From positions 106,712-170,711 of the forward strand of contig JALOAD010000002.1 in the NCBI GenBank assembly GCA_023228995.1: DNA of 64,000 bases, read 5' to 3'. Numbering within the stretch: position 1 is the first letter of the stretch; every line of letters starts with the position of its first letter. Both the position numbers and the translations under genes were made by a program. This DNA comes from Candidatus Muiribacterium halophilum. GTDB lineage: Bacteria; Muiribacteriota; Muiribacteriia; Muiribacteriales; Muiribacteriaceae. The notes beneath the pieces were generated by a model. It saw only the letters and a list, made by a program, of their open reading frames with translations. It was not told the origin of the DNA and did not search any database. Of the stretch, positions 36,919-45,720 are shown in pieces.

Positions 36919-39693
36919 TTATTTTCGGAAATTTTTGTTGAAAACTGAATAAATAGTATTTAAAAGTTTCGAAGAAGAAAAAGGTTTTGCAATGTATTCA
37001 TCAAATCCTTTATTTAAAAAATAATTTCTATCATGAGCCATAGCATGAGCAGTCAAAGCAATTATTTTTATATTATTGAATTTTTCATTGCTTTTTATAA
37101 ATTTCATTAACTCTATTCCATCCATATCTGGCATTTGAATATCAGATAAAATAACATCAATAGAATTTTCTTTTAAAATTTTTATAGCTTCAATTCCATT
37201 ATAAGAATTAAATATTGTAATGTTTTTATCATAACAAAGAAATTCTCTTATAAGTTCATTGTTTTGCCTATTATCTTCTACAACAAGAATATTTATTTTT
37301 TCATTTAAAATAATATTATTATTATCAATATTAGGAATATTTATTGTAAACTCAGTTCCAATACCTTTAAATGATTCAAATTCAATATATCCTCTAAGTA
37401 AATCTACTATATTATTTACAATTGAAAGACCAAGACCAAGACCGCTGAATTTTCTCGTTATAGAAGAATCAACTTGTCTAAATTTTTCAAAAATAAATAC
37501 TTTTTCCTCATCAGAAATTCCAATTCCGCTATCTTTAATTCTGATTTTTAATATATTATTCGAATAAATTGCATTAAATTCAACAAAACCGTTTTCTGTA
37601 AATTTAAACGCATTATCAAGGAGATTTATTATTATCTGTTTTATTCTAGAAGAATCAGAGTTAATTATTATTTCTTTATCAATATTATTTGTAAACAAAA
37701 ACTCTATATTAGGACGATTAATAACATAATTATTATAATAATCTTTTATATTTTCAATAAAATCATAAAGTTTAAATTTTTCATTATTAATATGAAAATC
37801 ACCAGATTCAATTTTGGAAATATCAAGAATATTGTCCATTATGTTTTTCAAATAATTAGCAGCTCTTTTTATGTTTGACAAAAATCTATTGTTTTCATTA
37901 GATGAATTTTTAATAAGCACATCTGAAAAGCCAATTATTGTTGTAAGAGGTGTTTTTACTTCATGAGACATGTTTGCAAGAAAATCGCTTTTAAGTCTAT
38001 CAGACCTTTCTGCTTTTTCTTTTGCTTCAATTAAAGAAAGATTAGCTGTTTTTTCTTTAGTAATATCTCTTACTACACCAATTATTCGTGTTTTTGATTT
38101 TTTCTTAGACTGAGGTTCAAAATAAAACTCTGCAATTTCTTCAATCCAGGTTATTTTATTGTTAACAATTATTCTATAATGAATTTTCCAGTCTTTTTTG
38201 GTTTTTTTGCTATGATTAATAATAAAATCAACTTTTTCACGATCATCTATATGAATTTTATTAAGAAATTCATGAAATATATTTTGATTGATATTTTTTT
38301 CTAAGCCAAAAATATTGTAATATTCTGGAGAAAAAACATATTCATCAGTTTCAGTATTATATTCCCAATGTGAAACATTCATTATTTTTTGAGCGATTTT
38401 ATATCGTTTTTCGCTTTTTATTAAATCAGAGTGAGATTTTCTCATTTCCTCAAGAACATTATTTGTTGACAAAAATATATCAACAAATTCGGAATATTCA
38501 ACAGAATCAGTATTTACAGGAGTTGATTCAATTATAGAATTTCTAATAATAGATAAAAAATTATTAAAATTATATTTCAATTTTTTAAAAAATATATAAA
38601 TAAATAAATTTCCAACAATAACAAAAGTAATTATTATAAAGAATATTTTTAATATAAAATATTTGAATTTTAATTTTAATGAATTAGTCTTTTCAATAAT
38701 TGAAAGATTAAGTTTATCATAAAAAATACCTGTTGAAATATACCAATCCCAATCAGGAATTTTTTTAATATATATCATTCTAGGTGTGATTTTATTTGTT
38801 AAAAGATTTAATGAAAAATTTTCTTCTGTAAATATACCATTTTGAATATTTTTGGAGTTTTTTAAACTTTCAAAAAAAGCATTACCATTAATCCCATATA
38901 TATTTAACAATGAAAATCCTTCTATATGAGATTTTTTATGAAGTATAATTTTATTATTCTCATCAAAAATCATAAAATCTTCATCTTCAAGAAGTCTGGT
39001 ATTTTTGATTCTTGTAATAGTTTCTTCTTTTAATTCTTTAACAATATCTTCATAATAATCTCCACAACATAATATTAAATCTAATTCTTCAATATATTTT
39101 GAATAAGTAAATTTTTTACTGTTTTTATTTTGATTAGAGGGATTTTCCCAAATATAAGAAACAATACTTTCATTAGTATTTTCAAGACTATCTAAAATAC
39201 TTTTAAATACTTTCTTTACATTTATATCTGAAATATTATTGATATTTTTGCCTTCAAACTCAGTATTATTTCTGTTAAATATTATATTACCATTAGTTTC
39301 AATACCAAAAACATATCCTTTATTGTCATTAAAGGAATATGATCTTAAAAAAGGTATTATAAAATCCCTTTTTTCATCTAAAGATTTATTTTGAAATTTT
39401 TCATCAAGAGTTTTTATAATTGAATTCAAATTATAAATATGACCACGAACTTTTTTTCTTGAAATCTCTTCTTTTTGATTTTTTTTGTAATAAATATAAT
39501 CAATAATATTTTCAACATTGTTTTTTATATAAACTTTATTATCTGAAATAAAATTTTCTTTTGTTTGATTAATCTCTTTATCAAATCCAATATATTGATT
39601 ATATGTAAGAAAATACGATAATACAGCAGTTCCAACAATGAATAAAAGAATATTGTATATAAAAAATTTATTTATAAAGCTTTTTTTCTTCAT
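36919..39693 (-). CDS. Hybrid sensor histidine kinase (Cache-PAS-HisKA-HATPase-REC)
   Basis: A 924-residue membrane kinase. A TM helix (FIYNILLFIVGTAVLSYFL) precedes an extracytoplasmic Cache-type sensor region. A second TM helix lies near residue 355 (FKYFILKIFFIIITFVIVGNLFIY). A PAS domain follows (SHWEYNTETDEYVFSPEYYNIFG), then HisKA (NMSHEVKTPLTTIIGFSD), HATPase motifs (NLLDNAFKFT, DSGIGI, GLGLGLSIV) and a C-terminal receiver (SDIQMPDMDG, with Lys in YIAKPF). No output domain or separate regulator is adjacent; the STAS protein follows. There is no SD, and the -10 box is six bases from the ATG. Confidence 0.93.
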   Translation of the reverse strand: MKKKSFINKFFIYNILLFIVGTAVLSYFLTYNQYIGFDKEINQTKENFISDNKVYIKNNVENIIDYIYYKKNQKEEISRKKVRGHIYNLNSIIKTLDEKFQNKSLDEKRDFIIPFLRSYSFNDNKGYVFGIETNGNIIFNRNNTEFEGKNINNISDINVKKVFKSILDSLENTNESIVSYIWENPSNQNKNSKKFTYSKYIEELDLILCCGDYYEDIVKELKEETITRIKNTRLLEDEDFMIFDENNKIILHKKSHIEGFSLLNIYGINGNAFFESLKNSKNIQNGIFTEENFSLNLLTNKITPRMIYIKKIPDWDWYISTGIFYDKLNLSIIEKTNSLKLKFKYFILKIFFIIITFVIVGNLFIYIFFKKLKYNFNNFLSIIRNSIIESTPVNTDSVEYSEFVDIFLSTNNVLEEMRKSHSDLIKSEKRYKIAQKIMNVSHWEYNTETDEYVFSPEYYNIFGLEKNINQNIFHEFLNKIHIDDREKVDFIINHSKKTKKDWKIHYRIIVNNKITWIEEIAEFYFEPQSKKKSKTRIIGVVRDITKEKTANLSLIEAKEKAERSDRLKSDFLANMSHEVKTPLTTIIGFSDVLIKNSSNENNRFLSNIKRAANYLKNIMDNILDISKIESGDFHINNEKFKLYDFIENIKDYYNNYVINRPNIEFLFTNNIDKEIIINSDSSRIKQIIINLLDNAFKFTENGFVEFNAIYSNNILKIRIKDSGIGISDEEKVFIFEKFRQVDSSITRKFSGLGLGLSIVNNIVDLLRGYIEFESFKGIGTEFTINIPNIDNNNIILNEKINILVVEDNRQNNELIREFLCYDKNITIFNSYNGIEAIKILKENSIDVILSDIQMPDMDGIELMKFIKSNEKFNNIKIIALTAHAMAHDRNYFLNKGFDEYIAKPFSSSKLLNTIYSVFNKNFRK

Positions 39694-39699
39694 ATTTAG

Positions 39700-39708
39700 A
39701 ATATAACA
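39700..39708 (-). promoter_or_regulatory. Predicted leaderless promoter of the hybrid kinase
   Basis: Minus strand TGTTATATT, extended -10 with TATATT at 39705-39700, six bases before the ATG and 24 bases after the tRNA 3' end. No SD. Confidence 0.5.
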
Positions 39709-39731
39709 GAACTTAGATTATATTAAAAGAG

Positions 39732-39807
39732 TGGTAGGTCGCACTGGACTTGAACCAGTCACACCCTGCTTAAAAGGCAGGTGCTCTGCCTGATGAGCTA
39801 GCGACCC
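39732..39807 (-). tRNA. tRNA-Lys (anticodon TTT)
   Basis: A 76-base cloverleaf. Acceptor GGGTCGC pairs with GCGACCT (closing G:U), the D arm has GCTC/GAGC, the anticodon stem CCTGC/GCAGG has loop CTTTTAA (anticodon TTT), and the T arm has CTGG-TTCAAGT-CCAG. The discriminator A and CCA are encoded. Confidence 0.96.
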
Positions 39808-40178
39808 AACATCTTTAATAGTTGAACAATTGCAATACTATACTAATTAAATTATATGTCAAAATTTTTTTTTAAATTATATTAAAATGAAAACTATATT
39901 TAATATTTAAAAATATAGTTCAGTTAAAAACAATATATAATGTATAAATTAAGGAATAGTTAATATTAATAAAAAAAAAGACCAATAACCGGAAAATAAT
40001 TAATAATTTTGCGAAGGAGTGAAATGGTGAATCAAAATGTTCGGTGAACATTTTTGTGTGAAATGGTTAGAGCAAGATAAACTTGCTAATTAAGAATGAA
40101 TAATTTTAAAAAAAGTTTGAATAAAACAAAAAAACTGCTCTAATACGCATCACATACTTATATACCGTTTCTATACCT
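39808..40178. other. Gene-free stretch with small hairpins
   Basis: 371 bases with no plausible gene. It contains AATGTTC-GG-TGAACATT-type and AGCAAG...CTTGCT hairpins near 40030-40100. A similar hairpin (AATGTTCACTAAACATT) occurs at 56064, suggesting a dispersed intergenic feature. Confidence 0.45.
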
Positions 40179-40949
40179 CTATTTTGTATTTAAGTTATTA
40201 TCTTCTAATTTATCAAGTATTATGCTTATTTCTTCAGTAGAAAGATTACCTCTTTGAAGAATCTCTCCTTCCATACCAAAGAAAATCGTGTGTGGAACAC
40301 CGTAAACTTCAAGTTGTCTACAAATTTCATAATCACTATCAATAATACATTCAATATCAATATTATTTTTATTAAAGTAATAGGCAATATCTTCAGGTCT
40401 TTCCCCAGCATTCATAGATATAATCTTTGTGTTTTTATAAAATTTTGCATAATTATTTATAAATGGAAGTTTTTCTTGACAAGTAATACAGTGAAGCTGA
40501 AAAACTTGAATCATAATATATTTTTCACCTATATGTTCTTTAAAATTAAATATTTTATTTTCATCATTATAATGCTTTAATGTAAACTGATATTTTTTAA
40601 TGTTTTTTTCCAATTCAGTAGCATTTTTGTATAAAATACCAAAATCAAATACAAGAGATTTTTCACCCGAAAATTCAATCTGAACTTTATCATTATTTGA
40701 TATATTATTATTCCATATTATAATTGAAGGCTTGTTATTCACTTCTTTTTTATCAAATTCAATATCATTTATTTTAAGACTCACATAAGAATCGCCACCA
40801 AAATCAGTTAATCTCAAATATATTTCATCAATAATTCTATTTTTATCAAAATCTAAATTTATAATATCTTTATCTTCAAACCATAAAGGTAAAGAAAAAG
40901 AATTATACATAAATATAACGGTTAAAATCATAATAAAAAATTTTTTCAT
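40179..40949 (-). CDS. TlpA/thioredoxin-like exported thiol protein
   Basis: A 256-residue protein with a signal peptide (FIMILTVIFMYNSFSLP). The N-terminal 110 residues are a beta-rich domain I do not recognise, while the C-terminal 130 form a thioredoxin fold. The active site is FQLHCITCQEKLPF (CxxC as CITC), with the cis-Pro loop VYGVPHTIFFG. Such proteins reduce or form disulfides in the periplasm, or deliver reductant to cytochrome maturation; the substrate is unknown. The ATG follows AAGGAG and there is a strong promoter upstream. It is monocistronic. Confidence 0.82.
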   Translation of the reverse strand: MKKFFIMILTVIFMYNSFSLPLWFEDKDIINLDFDKNRIIDEIYLRLTDFGGDSYVSLKINDIEFDKKEVNNKPSIIIWNNNISNNDKVQIEFSGEKSLVFDFGILYKNATELEKNIKKYQFTLKHYNDENKIFNFKEHIGEKYIMIQVFQLHCITCQEKLPFINNYAKFYKNTKIISMNAGERPEDIAYYFNKNNIDIECIIDSDYEICRQLEVYGVPHTIFFGMEGEILQRGNLSTEEISIILDKLEDNNLNTK

Positions 40950-40981
40950 AAAAAATACTCCTTTTTTAATAGTATATGATT

Positions 40982-41011
40982 ATTATAAATCAGAACATTC
41001 GAATATGTCAA
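40982..41011 (-). promoter_or_regulatory. Predicted promoter of the TlpA-like gene
   Basis: Minus strand TTGACA (41011-41006), 18 bases, TATAAT (40987-40982); leader of about 30 bases with AAGGAG. Confidence 0.65.
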
Positions 41012-41018
41012 TAAGTTT

Positions 41019-42506
41019 TTACTGAAGTGTTTTAATTGATTTTATACCATTACGATTAAGCTTAATTCTATAGTAAATTCTTTTATCAACATTTTGACTC
41101 TTCATATAAGTACATAGATTAATATAATAAAATTTTGAAGCATCTTCCCATTCATAACCAGCTTGTTTCATTACAAAAACAGTTGATTTTGGATTATCCA
41201 TATTATCAAGAAAATCTTTTACATTTAATCTCATTATATCATTTACTCCATTTATATCTTGAGATATTGCATGGATATTTCTTGGAAAAAGCTCAATCTT
41301 TTTTTTATAAACAAATATATTTTCTCCAGTTATGTCTCTTTGAAGAGCTTCAAGAGGATTTTTTAAACGGAAGAATGTTATTTCTTTTGGAACTTCTTTT
41401 AAATTTAAAAACCTAAATCTCTGCCAACATGTACCAACAAAAGTACCGTGAAATTTATCAGTTATTTTGATTTTATAATCATAATAATATTTTGAAAGAA
41501 GTGAAGAAAAAATATTTTGAAATATTGCTTTTATCCTATCCTTAAACATATAAGAAATTATAAGTGCTGTAATTACAGGAAAAGAAAAAGTATCATATCT
41601 TTGTTGGAAATAAATTGCTCCCAGAATAGATACAATCATGGCAATACCAGCAGCAATTGCATAAAGAACATGCTCTGCTCTTCTTGGTTCTTTCTGATGA
41701 TTTATATTAAGAAAAAGAACACTTGATATATATTTTTTTAATACACCTTTTCTAAACAAAAATTCTTCAAGATCTTTTTTACATGAAGGTGTTTTTTGTT
41801 TATGTTTTTTTTCCTTTGTTTTATTATTTTTTTCTATAAGTTTAAGAAGAGATAATTCACAATTTAAAAAAACCTCACTTTTTCTATCAAGCTTTTTCCT
41901 GGTTAAAAAAATTAGATTATCAGAAAACTCATTTATGAAAACAAGACAAGCTTCTTCCATCCATAAAAACTTTTTAAGCATTTCAGAATCAACACCAGGA
42001 CTATGAAGTTTTTCCCATATTTTATGAAGTTTTTTGATTATTTCATCACTATATTCACAATAATTATTTATGAATTTTACATATAAATCATCTTCAGTTT
42101 TTGAATCTCTAAGAAACATTACATAATCTCTCAAAGCAGCTTTTATAGCCGAACCTGTTCTTTTAAGTTCAATTTCATACTCTGTAAGAGAAGCTAAATC
42201 ATCAGATGAAGTTACTTTTTCAATAACAGCATCTAGTTTAAGAAATGGATTTTGTCTGCTGTCATATGCAATTTGTTTTAATGTGCATATAGGACTTTTA
42301 AATCTAACATAATTCTGAACTCTTTTATAAAAAGTATCTCTTTTAATTGCTTCTTGATTAAAACCAAGATTTTTTGGAACAAAAAAATAATTTTCAACAA
42401 TATAATTAGTACATGGTTTACCATGCTGAAACAGAAATGAAGTTTTCTGTTCAAGGTTAAAATTATCATGTATTTTTAATGTGGTATCTATATCATTAAT
42501 AATCAT
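41019..42506 (-). CDS. Conserved membrane protein of unknown function
   Basis: A 495-residue protein. The first 270 residues are soluble and helical. Two hydrophobic helices follow a basic segment (EHVLYAIAAGIAMIVSILGAIYF and FSFPVITALIISYMF), and about 170 mostly soluble residues close the chain (KDRIKAIFQNIFSSLLSKYYYDYK onward). No enzymatic motif is recognised; it looks like a complete, evenly used gene. There is no SD, but a consensus promoter puts its start seven bases before the ATG, so the mRNA is probably leaderless. It lies alone between the TlpA-like gene and the ygeW terminator. Confidence 0.75.
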   Translation of the reverse strand: MIINDIDTTLKIHDNFNLEQKTSFLFQHGKPCTNYIVENYFFVPKNLGFNQEAIKRDTFYKRVQNYVRFKSPICTLKQIAYDSRQNPFLKLDAVIEKVTSSDDLASLTEYEIELKRTGSAIKAALRDYVMFLRDSKTEDDLYVKFINNYCEYSDEIIKKLHKIWEKLHSPGVDSEMLKKFLWMEEACLVFINEFSDNLIFLTRKKLDRKSEVFLNCELSLLKLIEKNNKTKEKKHKQKTPSCKKDLEEFLFRKGVLKKYISSVLFLNINHQKEPRRAEHVLYAIAAGIAMIVSILGAIYFQQRYDTFSFPVITALIISYMFKDRIKAIFQNIFSSLLSKYYYDYKIKITDKFHGTFVGTCWQRFRFLNLKEVPKEITFFRLKNPLEALQRDITGENIFVYKKKIELFPRNIHAISQDINGVNDIMRLNVKDFLDNMDNPKSTVFVMKQAGYEWEDASKFYYINLCTYMKSQNVDKRIYYRIKLNRNGIKSIKTLQ

Positions 42507-42513
42507 AACAGTT

Positions 42514-42542
42514 AATATATTTCAATTAATATAATTTGTCAA
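42514..42542 (-). promoter_or_regulatory. Strong predicted leaderless promoter
   Basis: Minus strand TTGACA (42542-42537), exactly 17 bases, TATATT (42519-42514), then seven bases to the ATG at 42506 with no SD. The best leaderless case in the window. Confidence 0.7.
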
Positions 42543-42591
42543 AATATCTAATATATACTAAATCTATAATTTAAAATAAAGGTTCAAATAT

Positions 42592-42617
42592 AAAAAACCG
42601 GGAAAAATCCCGGCTTT
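42592..42617 (-). terminator. Terminator after the ygeW-type gene
   Basis: Minus strand GCCGGGATTTTTCCCGG followed by a T-run: stem CCGGG/CCCGG with a five-base loop, 23 bases after the stop. Confidence 0.85.
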
Positions 42618-42639
42618 ATATATAGATTTAATTATTTGA

Positions 42640-43830
42640 TTATTTAACTCTTACATTATTTTCCTTAAGTAATTTATCAAGTAATTGAGGAACATTTTTG
42701 AATCTTGTTAAAAGCATCATTGCTGCAATTATAAAAGGTTTATATCCAGCTTCTTTATAAGTTTCAATTCTATATTTTTCAAAAACATCAGAACTAACTT
42801 CACCTTCTTTACAGCTAATTCCAGAAATATCAGCTGGAAGACAATGCATATATAAAGCTTCACCGTTTTTTGTAAGTTTCATCTTTTTTTCATCACATTC
42901 CCAATCTTTATGTTTAGCATTATTAGTAAGACATTGTTTTTCAAGTGTTTTAAGACCGTCAAAATCTTTTGCATAAAGAAGCTCAGTTCTTTTACCCATT
43001 ACACTAAATGGAGCCCAACTTTTAGGATAAACTATATCAGCATCTTTAAAAGCTTCTTCCATTGAATTTACAATTTCAAATTTTGAACCGTTTTTTGCAG
43101 CTTGTTTTTTGGAAAGTTCAATAACTTCAGGAATAAGTCCATAACCTTCAGGATAAGCAAGTGAAACATCCATTCCCATTCTAGTCATAAGTCCAATAAT
43201 TCCCTGAGGAACAGAAAGAGGTTTTCCATAACTTGGAGAATAAGCCCATGTCATAGCAATTTTTTTACCTTTAAGGTTTTCAATTCCGCCAAAATAAGTT
43301 TCAAGATGACAAAGATCTGCCATTGACTGAGTAGGATGATCAATATCGCATTGAAGATTTATAACTGAAGGTCTCTGAGGAAGAACTCCTTCTTTAAAAC
43401 CTTCATTTACTGAATCAGAAACTTCTTTTTGATAAGTATGACCTGCACCAAGGTACATATCATCTCTAATACCAATTACCTCAGATAAAAAAGATATCAT
43501 ATTAGCAGTTTCACGAACAGTTTCACCATGTGCAATCTGTGATGCACTTTCATCAAGGTCCTGAACTTCAAGTCCTAAAAGATTTGCAGCAGAAGCAAAT
43601 GAGAATCTTGTTCTTGTAGAATTATCTCTAAAATTTGATATTGCAAGACCTGAATTAAAAACTTTTGTTGAAATATTATCTTTATGCATTTCTTTAAGAA
43701 TTTTTGCAATATACATAGTTGCATTGATTTCACTGTCAGTTCTTTCCCAAGTTAGTAAAAAATCACCATTATACATATTAGTTTTTTGATTTTTAATTTT
43801 TTGTAATAGATTACTTATGTTATTATTCAT
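42640..43830 (-). CDS. ygeW: YgeW-type knotted carbamoyltransferase
   Basis: A 396-residue protein, the length of E. coli YgeW, an ATCase/OTCase superfamily member with a knotted fold. The carbamoyl-phosphate loop reads FRDNSTRTRFSFASAANLLG, followed by VQDLDESASQIAHGETVRE. DIDHPTQSMADL matches the HPxQxxxD motif, and MHCLPADISG the late HCLP motif. YgeW is often encoded with purine or nitrogen catabolism genes and its carbamoyl acceptor is unsettled; no such genes are close by here. A strong SD (GGGGAGA) precedes the ATG. It may be cotranscribed with the small gene at 43916-44101. Confidence 0.92.
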   Translation of the reverse strand: MNNNISNLLQKIKNQKTNMYNGDFLLTWERTDSEINATMYIAKILKEMHKDNISTKVFNSGLAISNFRDNSTRTRFSFASAANLLGLEVQDLDESASQIAHGETVRETANMISFLSEVIGIRDDMYLGAGHTYQKEVSDSVNEGFKEGVLPQRPSVINLQCDIDHPTQSMADLCHLETYFGGIENLKGKKIAMTWAYSPSYGKPLSVPQGIIGLMTRMGMDVSLAYPEGYGLIPEVIELSKKQAAKNGSKFEIVNSMEEAFKDADIVYPKSWAPFSVMGKRTELLYAKDFDGLKTLEKQCLTNNAKHKDWECDEKKMKLTKNGEALYMHCLPADISGISCKEGEVSSDVFEKYRIETYKEAGYKPFIIAAMMLLTRFKNVPQLLDKLLKENNVRVK

Positions 43831-43915
43831 TTATATCTCCCCTTATTTTTTTAATTTTTTGTATATTCCTTAAAATAACAGGACAACATTAGTATAACCA
43901 TAGTATATTTTTTTT

Positions 43916-44101
43916 TCAATCTTCTAACTTAAATATAATATTTCCTTTATCCATATCAAAATCAAAATCATCAACATTAATATCATTATCATATAAAGTT
44001 TGTGAAAGAATATCTTCGCCACCACCATCAACTATCCATGCCATAAGACAATCAAAAGCTTGTTTTTCTTTTTCACCTTTCAAGTCAATAGTAATTTTCA
44101 T
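43916..44101 (-). CDS. Small acidic protein, unknown function
   Basis: A 61-residue, strongly acidic protein (MKITIDLKGEKEKQAFDCL ... DDFDFDMDKGNIIFKLED). The ATG is preceded by GGAGGG at ideal spacing, and the codon use and position make it a believable gene despite its size. No signal peptide, membrane helix or known domain. It lies 52 bases after the M30-like gene and 85 before the ygeW-type gene, all on the minus strand, so it may share their transcript. Confidence 0.7.
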   Translation of the reverse strand: MKITIDLKGEKEKQAFDCLMAWIVDGGGEDILSQTLYDNDINVDDFDFDMDKGNIIFKLED

Positions 44102-44153
44102 AATCCCTCCTAAGGAAATTTTTGTTGATTTGTATTGAAGCTTAGATTTTTTT

Positions 44154-45164
44154 TTAATTATTTTGTATTAAAGAATTGTCTTGAATTCCAAGAAATTCAA
44201 GCAGAAATTCCTTAAAATTATTTCTATAAAATATATTAAAACTTCTTTCGTCAAGTATTATCCTAGATTTAATTAAAGAATTCATTATTTTCGTATAAGA
44301 ATCTGAATTGATTTTTTCATAAATAAGACTGTAAATAAACTCTCTTTTTTCATGCCTGTCAGAAAGTATTCGGTTTATTATATAATACATGAAAAAATAT
44401 CCAGCAGCATAACAATGATGAATATCAGGGTTTTGAATATCTAAATAATCATAAGTACTATCAAAAGGATTTAATAATTTACCTTTTTCTAGATCTTTTT
44501 TTAAAATAGATATTTGCCATTGAATATAACTATCACGATCAACAGTTCCAGCAAGAAATATTGATATATGAGCCAAAGCTTCCTGAATTGCTCTATCTTT
44601 TGGAATGTCAGGATTTGGATTAGCGTTTTCAAATATGTTTTTAAAATACTGATTCGCAAGAGTTCCATAAGCATCAACAATAGATTGTTTAACATCCATT
44701 GTAAGAAAATCTTTTTTATCTTTGAGATTTAATTCAAAAGAGTAATAACCTTGAATTGGCTGAGCTTCAAATTTTGTATTAACATCATAATAGAACCAGT
44801 CTCTTATATCGGCTATAAGAATTGAGAATCTTTCATTTTTATCAAGATCAGAAGGTGGACCAAAATAATCTGTGAGTTTAGGATATATTTGTTCAAAAAA
44901 AACAAATAATTTGTCAACAAAATCAATATCAGGTACTTTATCATCAGGAAGAGCTCTTTCAAGAAATACATAAGAGTATTTACCTTTTCTAATACACTGA
45001 AAATCAGCCATATAATAACCATCAGCAAGCACTTTTTCAGCTTTAAGCACATCAAGCTGCCAAAAAGTTTCAATATCTCCAATATTATAATCTCTTGCTG
45101 AACTTATCAATGTAAACATAACAAGAAATGAAACGAAAAGAACAGATTTCAATCTGTAAAGCAT
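44154..45164 (-). CDS. Exported M30-like metallopeptidase homologue lacking the zinc site
   Basis: A 336-residue protein started at ATG 45164 (GAGGG upstream); a GTG at 45176 is an alternative. A signal peptide (SVLFVSFLVMFTLISSA) is followed by a domain with the layout of hyicolysin-type (M30) peptidases: FSILIADIRDWFYYD, then a GYYSF strand, then VDAYGTLANQYFKNIF. In active members the last segment carries AHExxH; here the positions read ANQYFK (171 Asn, 172 Gln, 175 Lys), so the zinc ligands and catalytic Glu are gone. The downstream QEALAHISIFLAG resembles the NEGLSE block. It is probably a non-catalytic binding protein. Family assignment is by eye. Confidence 0.68.
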   Translation of the reverse strand: MLYRLKSVLFVSFLVMFTLISSARDYNIGDIETFWQLDVLKAEKVLADGYYMADFQCIRKGKYSYVFLERALPDDKVPDIDFVDKLFVFFEQIYPKLTDYFGPPSDLDKNERFSILIADIRDWFYYDVNTKFEAQPIQGYYSFELNLKDKKDFLTMDVKQSIVDAYGTLANQYFKNIFENANPNPDIPKDRAIQEALAHISIFLAGTVDRDSYIQWQISILKKDLEKGKLLNPFDSTYDYLDIQNPDIHHCYAAGYFFMYYIINRILSDRHEKREFIYSLIYEKINSDSYTKIMNSLIKSRIILDERSFNIFYRNNFKEFLLEFLGIQDNSLIQNN

Positions 45165-45203
45165 AAAATCCCTCACATAATTAATTCTTGTTGTAATTTG
45201 ACC

Positions 45204-45232
45204 ATTATAAACTACTTATAGATTTAAAGCAA
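45204..45232 (-). promoter_or_regulatory. Predicted promoter of the M30-like gene
   Basis: Minus strand TTGCTT (45232-45227), 17 bases, TATAAT (45209-45204), the same TTGCTT-17-TATAAT arrangement as at 5016. Confidence 0.55.
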
Positions 45233-45340
45233 GAGCAGAAGAAAATATAAAAACTAGTTAAAGGGTTGAAGAGTTAAAGGGTTGAAGATAATATCGAAAA
45301 AAAGCTTCAAAATGTATTGTCTTTTAACCTTTTATAAAAA

Positions 45341-45378
45341 TCAAAAATTTAGTATAATTATGCAGAGAACTCAATTGT
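45341..45378 (+). promoter_or_regulatory. Promoter-bearing repeat D, copy 4
   Basis: TCAAAAATTTAG, TATAAT (45353-45358), TATGCAGAGAACTCAATT. It matches the reverse complement of D copies at 57.4, 61.9 and 63.7 kb, and points into the zinc-ribbon gene. Confidence 0.65.
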
Positions 45379-45425
45379 TATTTAATTACATTGATTTTTT
45401 ATTAAATAAAGGAAATCGATTTTTT

Positions 45426-45620
45426 ATGCCTAAACCTAGAAGATTTAATTGTAATTATTGTAAAAAAACATCAACTTATAATAATGTTCAATGTATGGAT
45501 ATTGTTAAATGTCCTTTTTGTATGAATGAGTTAATTGTTCCTGAAAATGCAGTTGTTGTTTTAAAAAAAGACAAAATAAAAATTTATAAACCCAAAAAAC
45601 CATGCGAGAAAAGAAGCTAA
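45426..45620 (+). CDS. Small zinc-ribbon protein
   Basis: A 64-residue protein started at ATG 45426 (GGAAA upstream); a longer frame from 45282 would place a poor extension before it and cross the D repeat. Two CxxC pairs (FNCNYCKKTS and VKCPFCMNEL) form a treble-clef or rubredoxin-like zinc ribbon, followed by a basic tail (IKIYKPKKPCEKRS). It is probably a nucleic-acid or protein-binding adaptor. Its promoter is the D repeat about 70 bases upstream, and a REP element follows the stop. Confidence 0.65.
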   Translation: MPKPRRFNCNYCKKTSTYNNVQCMDIVKCPFCMNELIVPENAVVVLKKDKIKIYKPKKPCEKRS

Positions 45621-45639
45621 AGCTATTAGTGAGTTAAAA

Positions 45640-45720
45640 AATCAAAAACGAAATCCCGGCTCAGAATCATGCCGGGATGACATCTATTGATTTTTGTTTA
45701 TTTAATCCGAAGACTCAATT
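45640..45720 (+). repeat. REP-like B element with tail C
   Basis: AATCAAAAACGAAATCCCGG, TCAGAATCATGCCGGGATGACA, then the C tail (CTATTGATTTTTG ... GACTCAATT). The tail reaches into the end of the A2M gene: its TGA stop (45717-45715) is formed by the tail's ACTCAATT. Confidence 0.82.

Noticed and set aside
45282-45425. N-terminal extension of the zinc-ribbon protein
   Set aside because: It spans the D repeat promoter, so it would be untranscribed from that promoter; ATG 45426 is preferred.
45634-45690. B-element stem as a terminator for the zinc-ribbon gene
   Set aside because: The stem is not followed by a T-run; it is better explained as a REP element.
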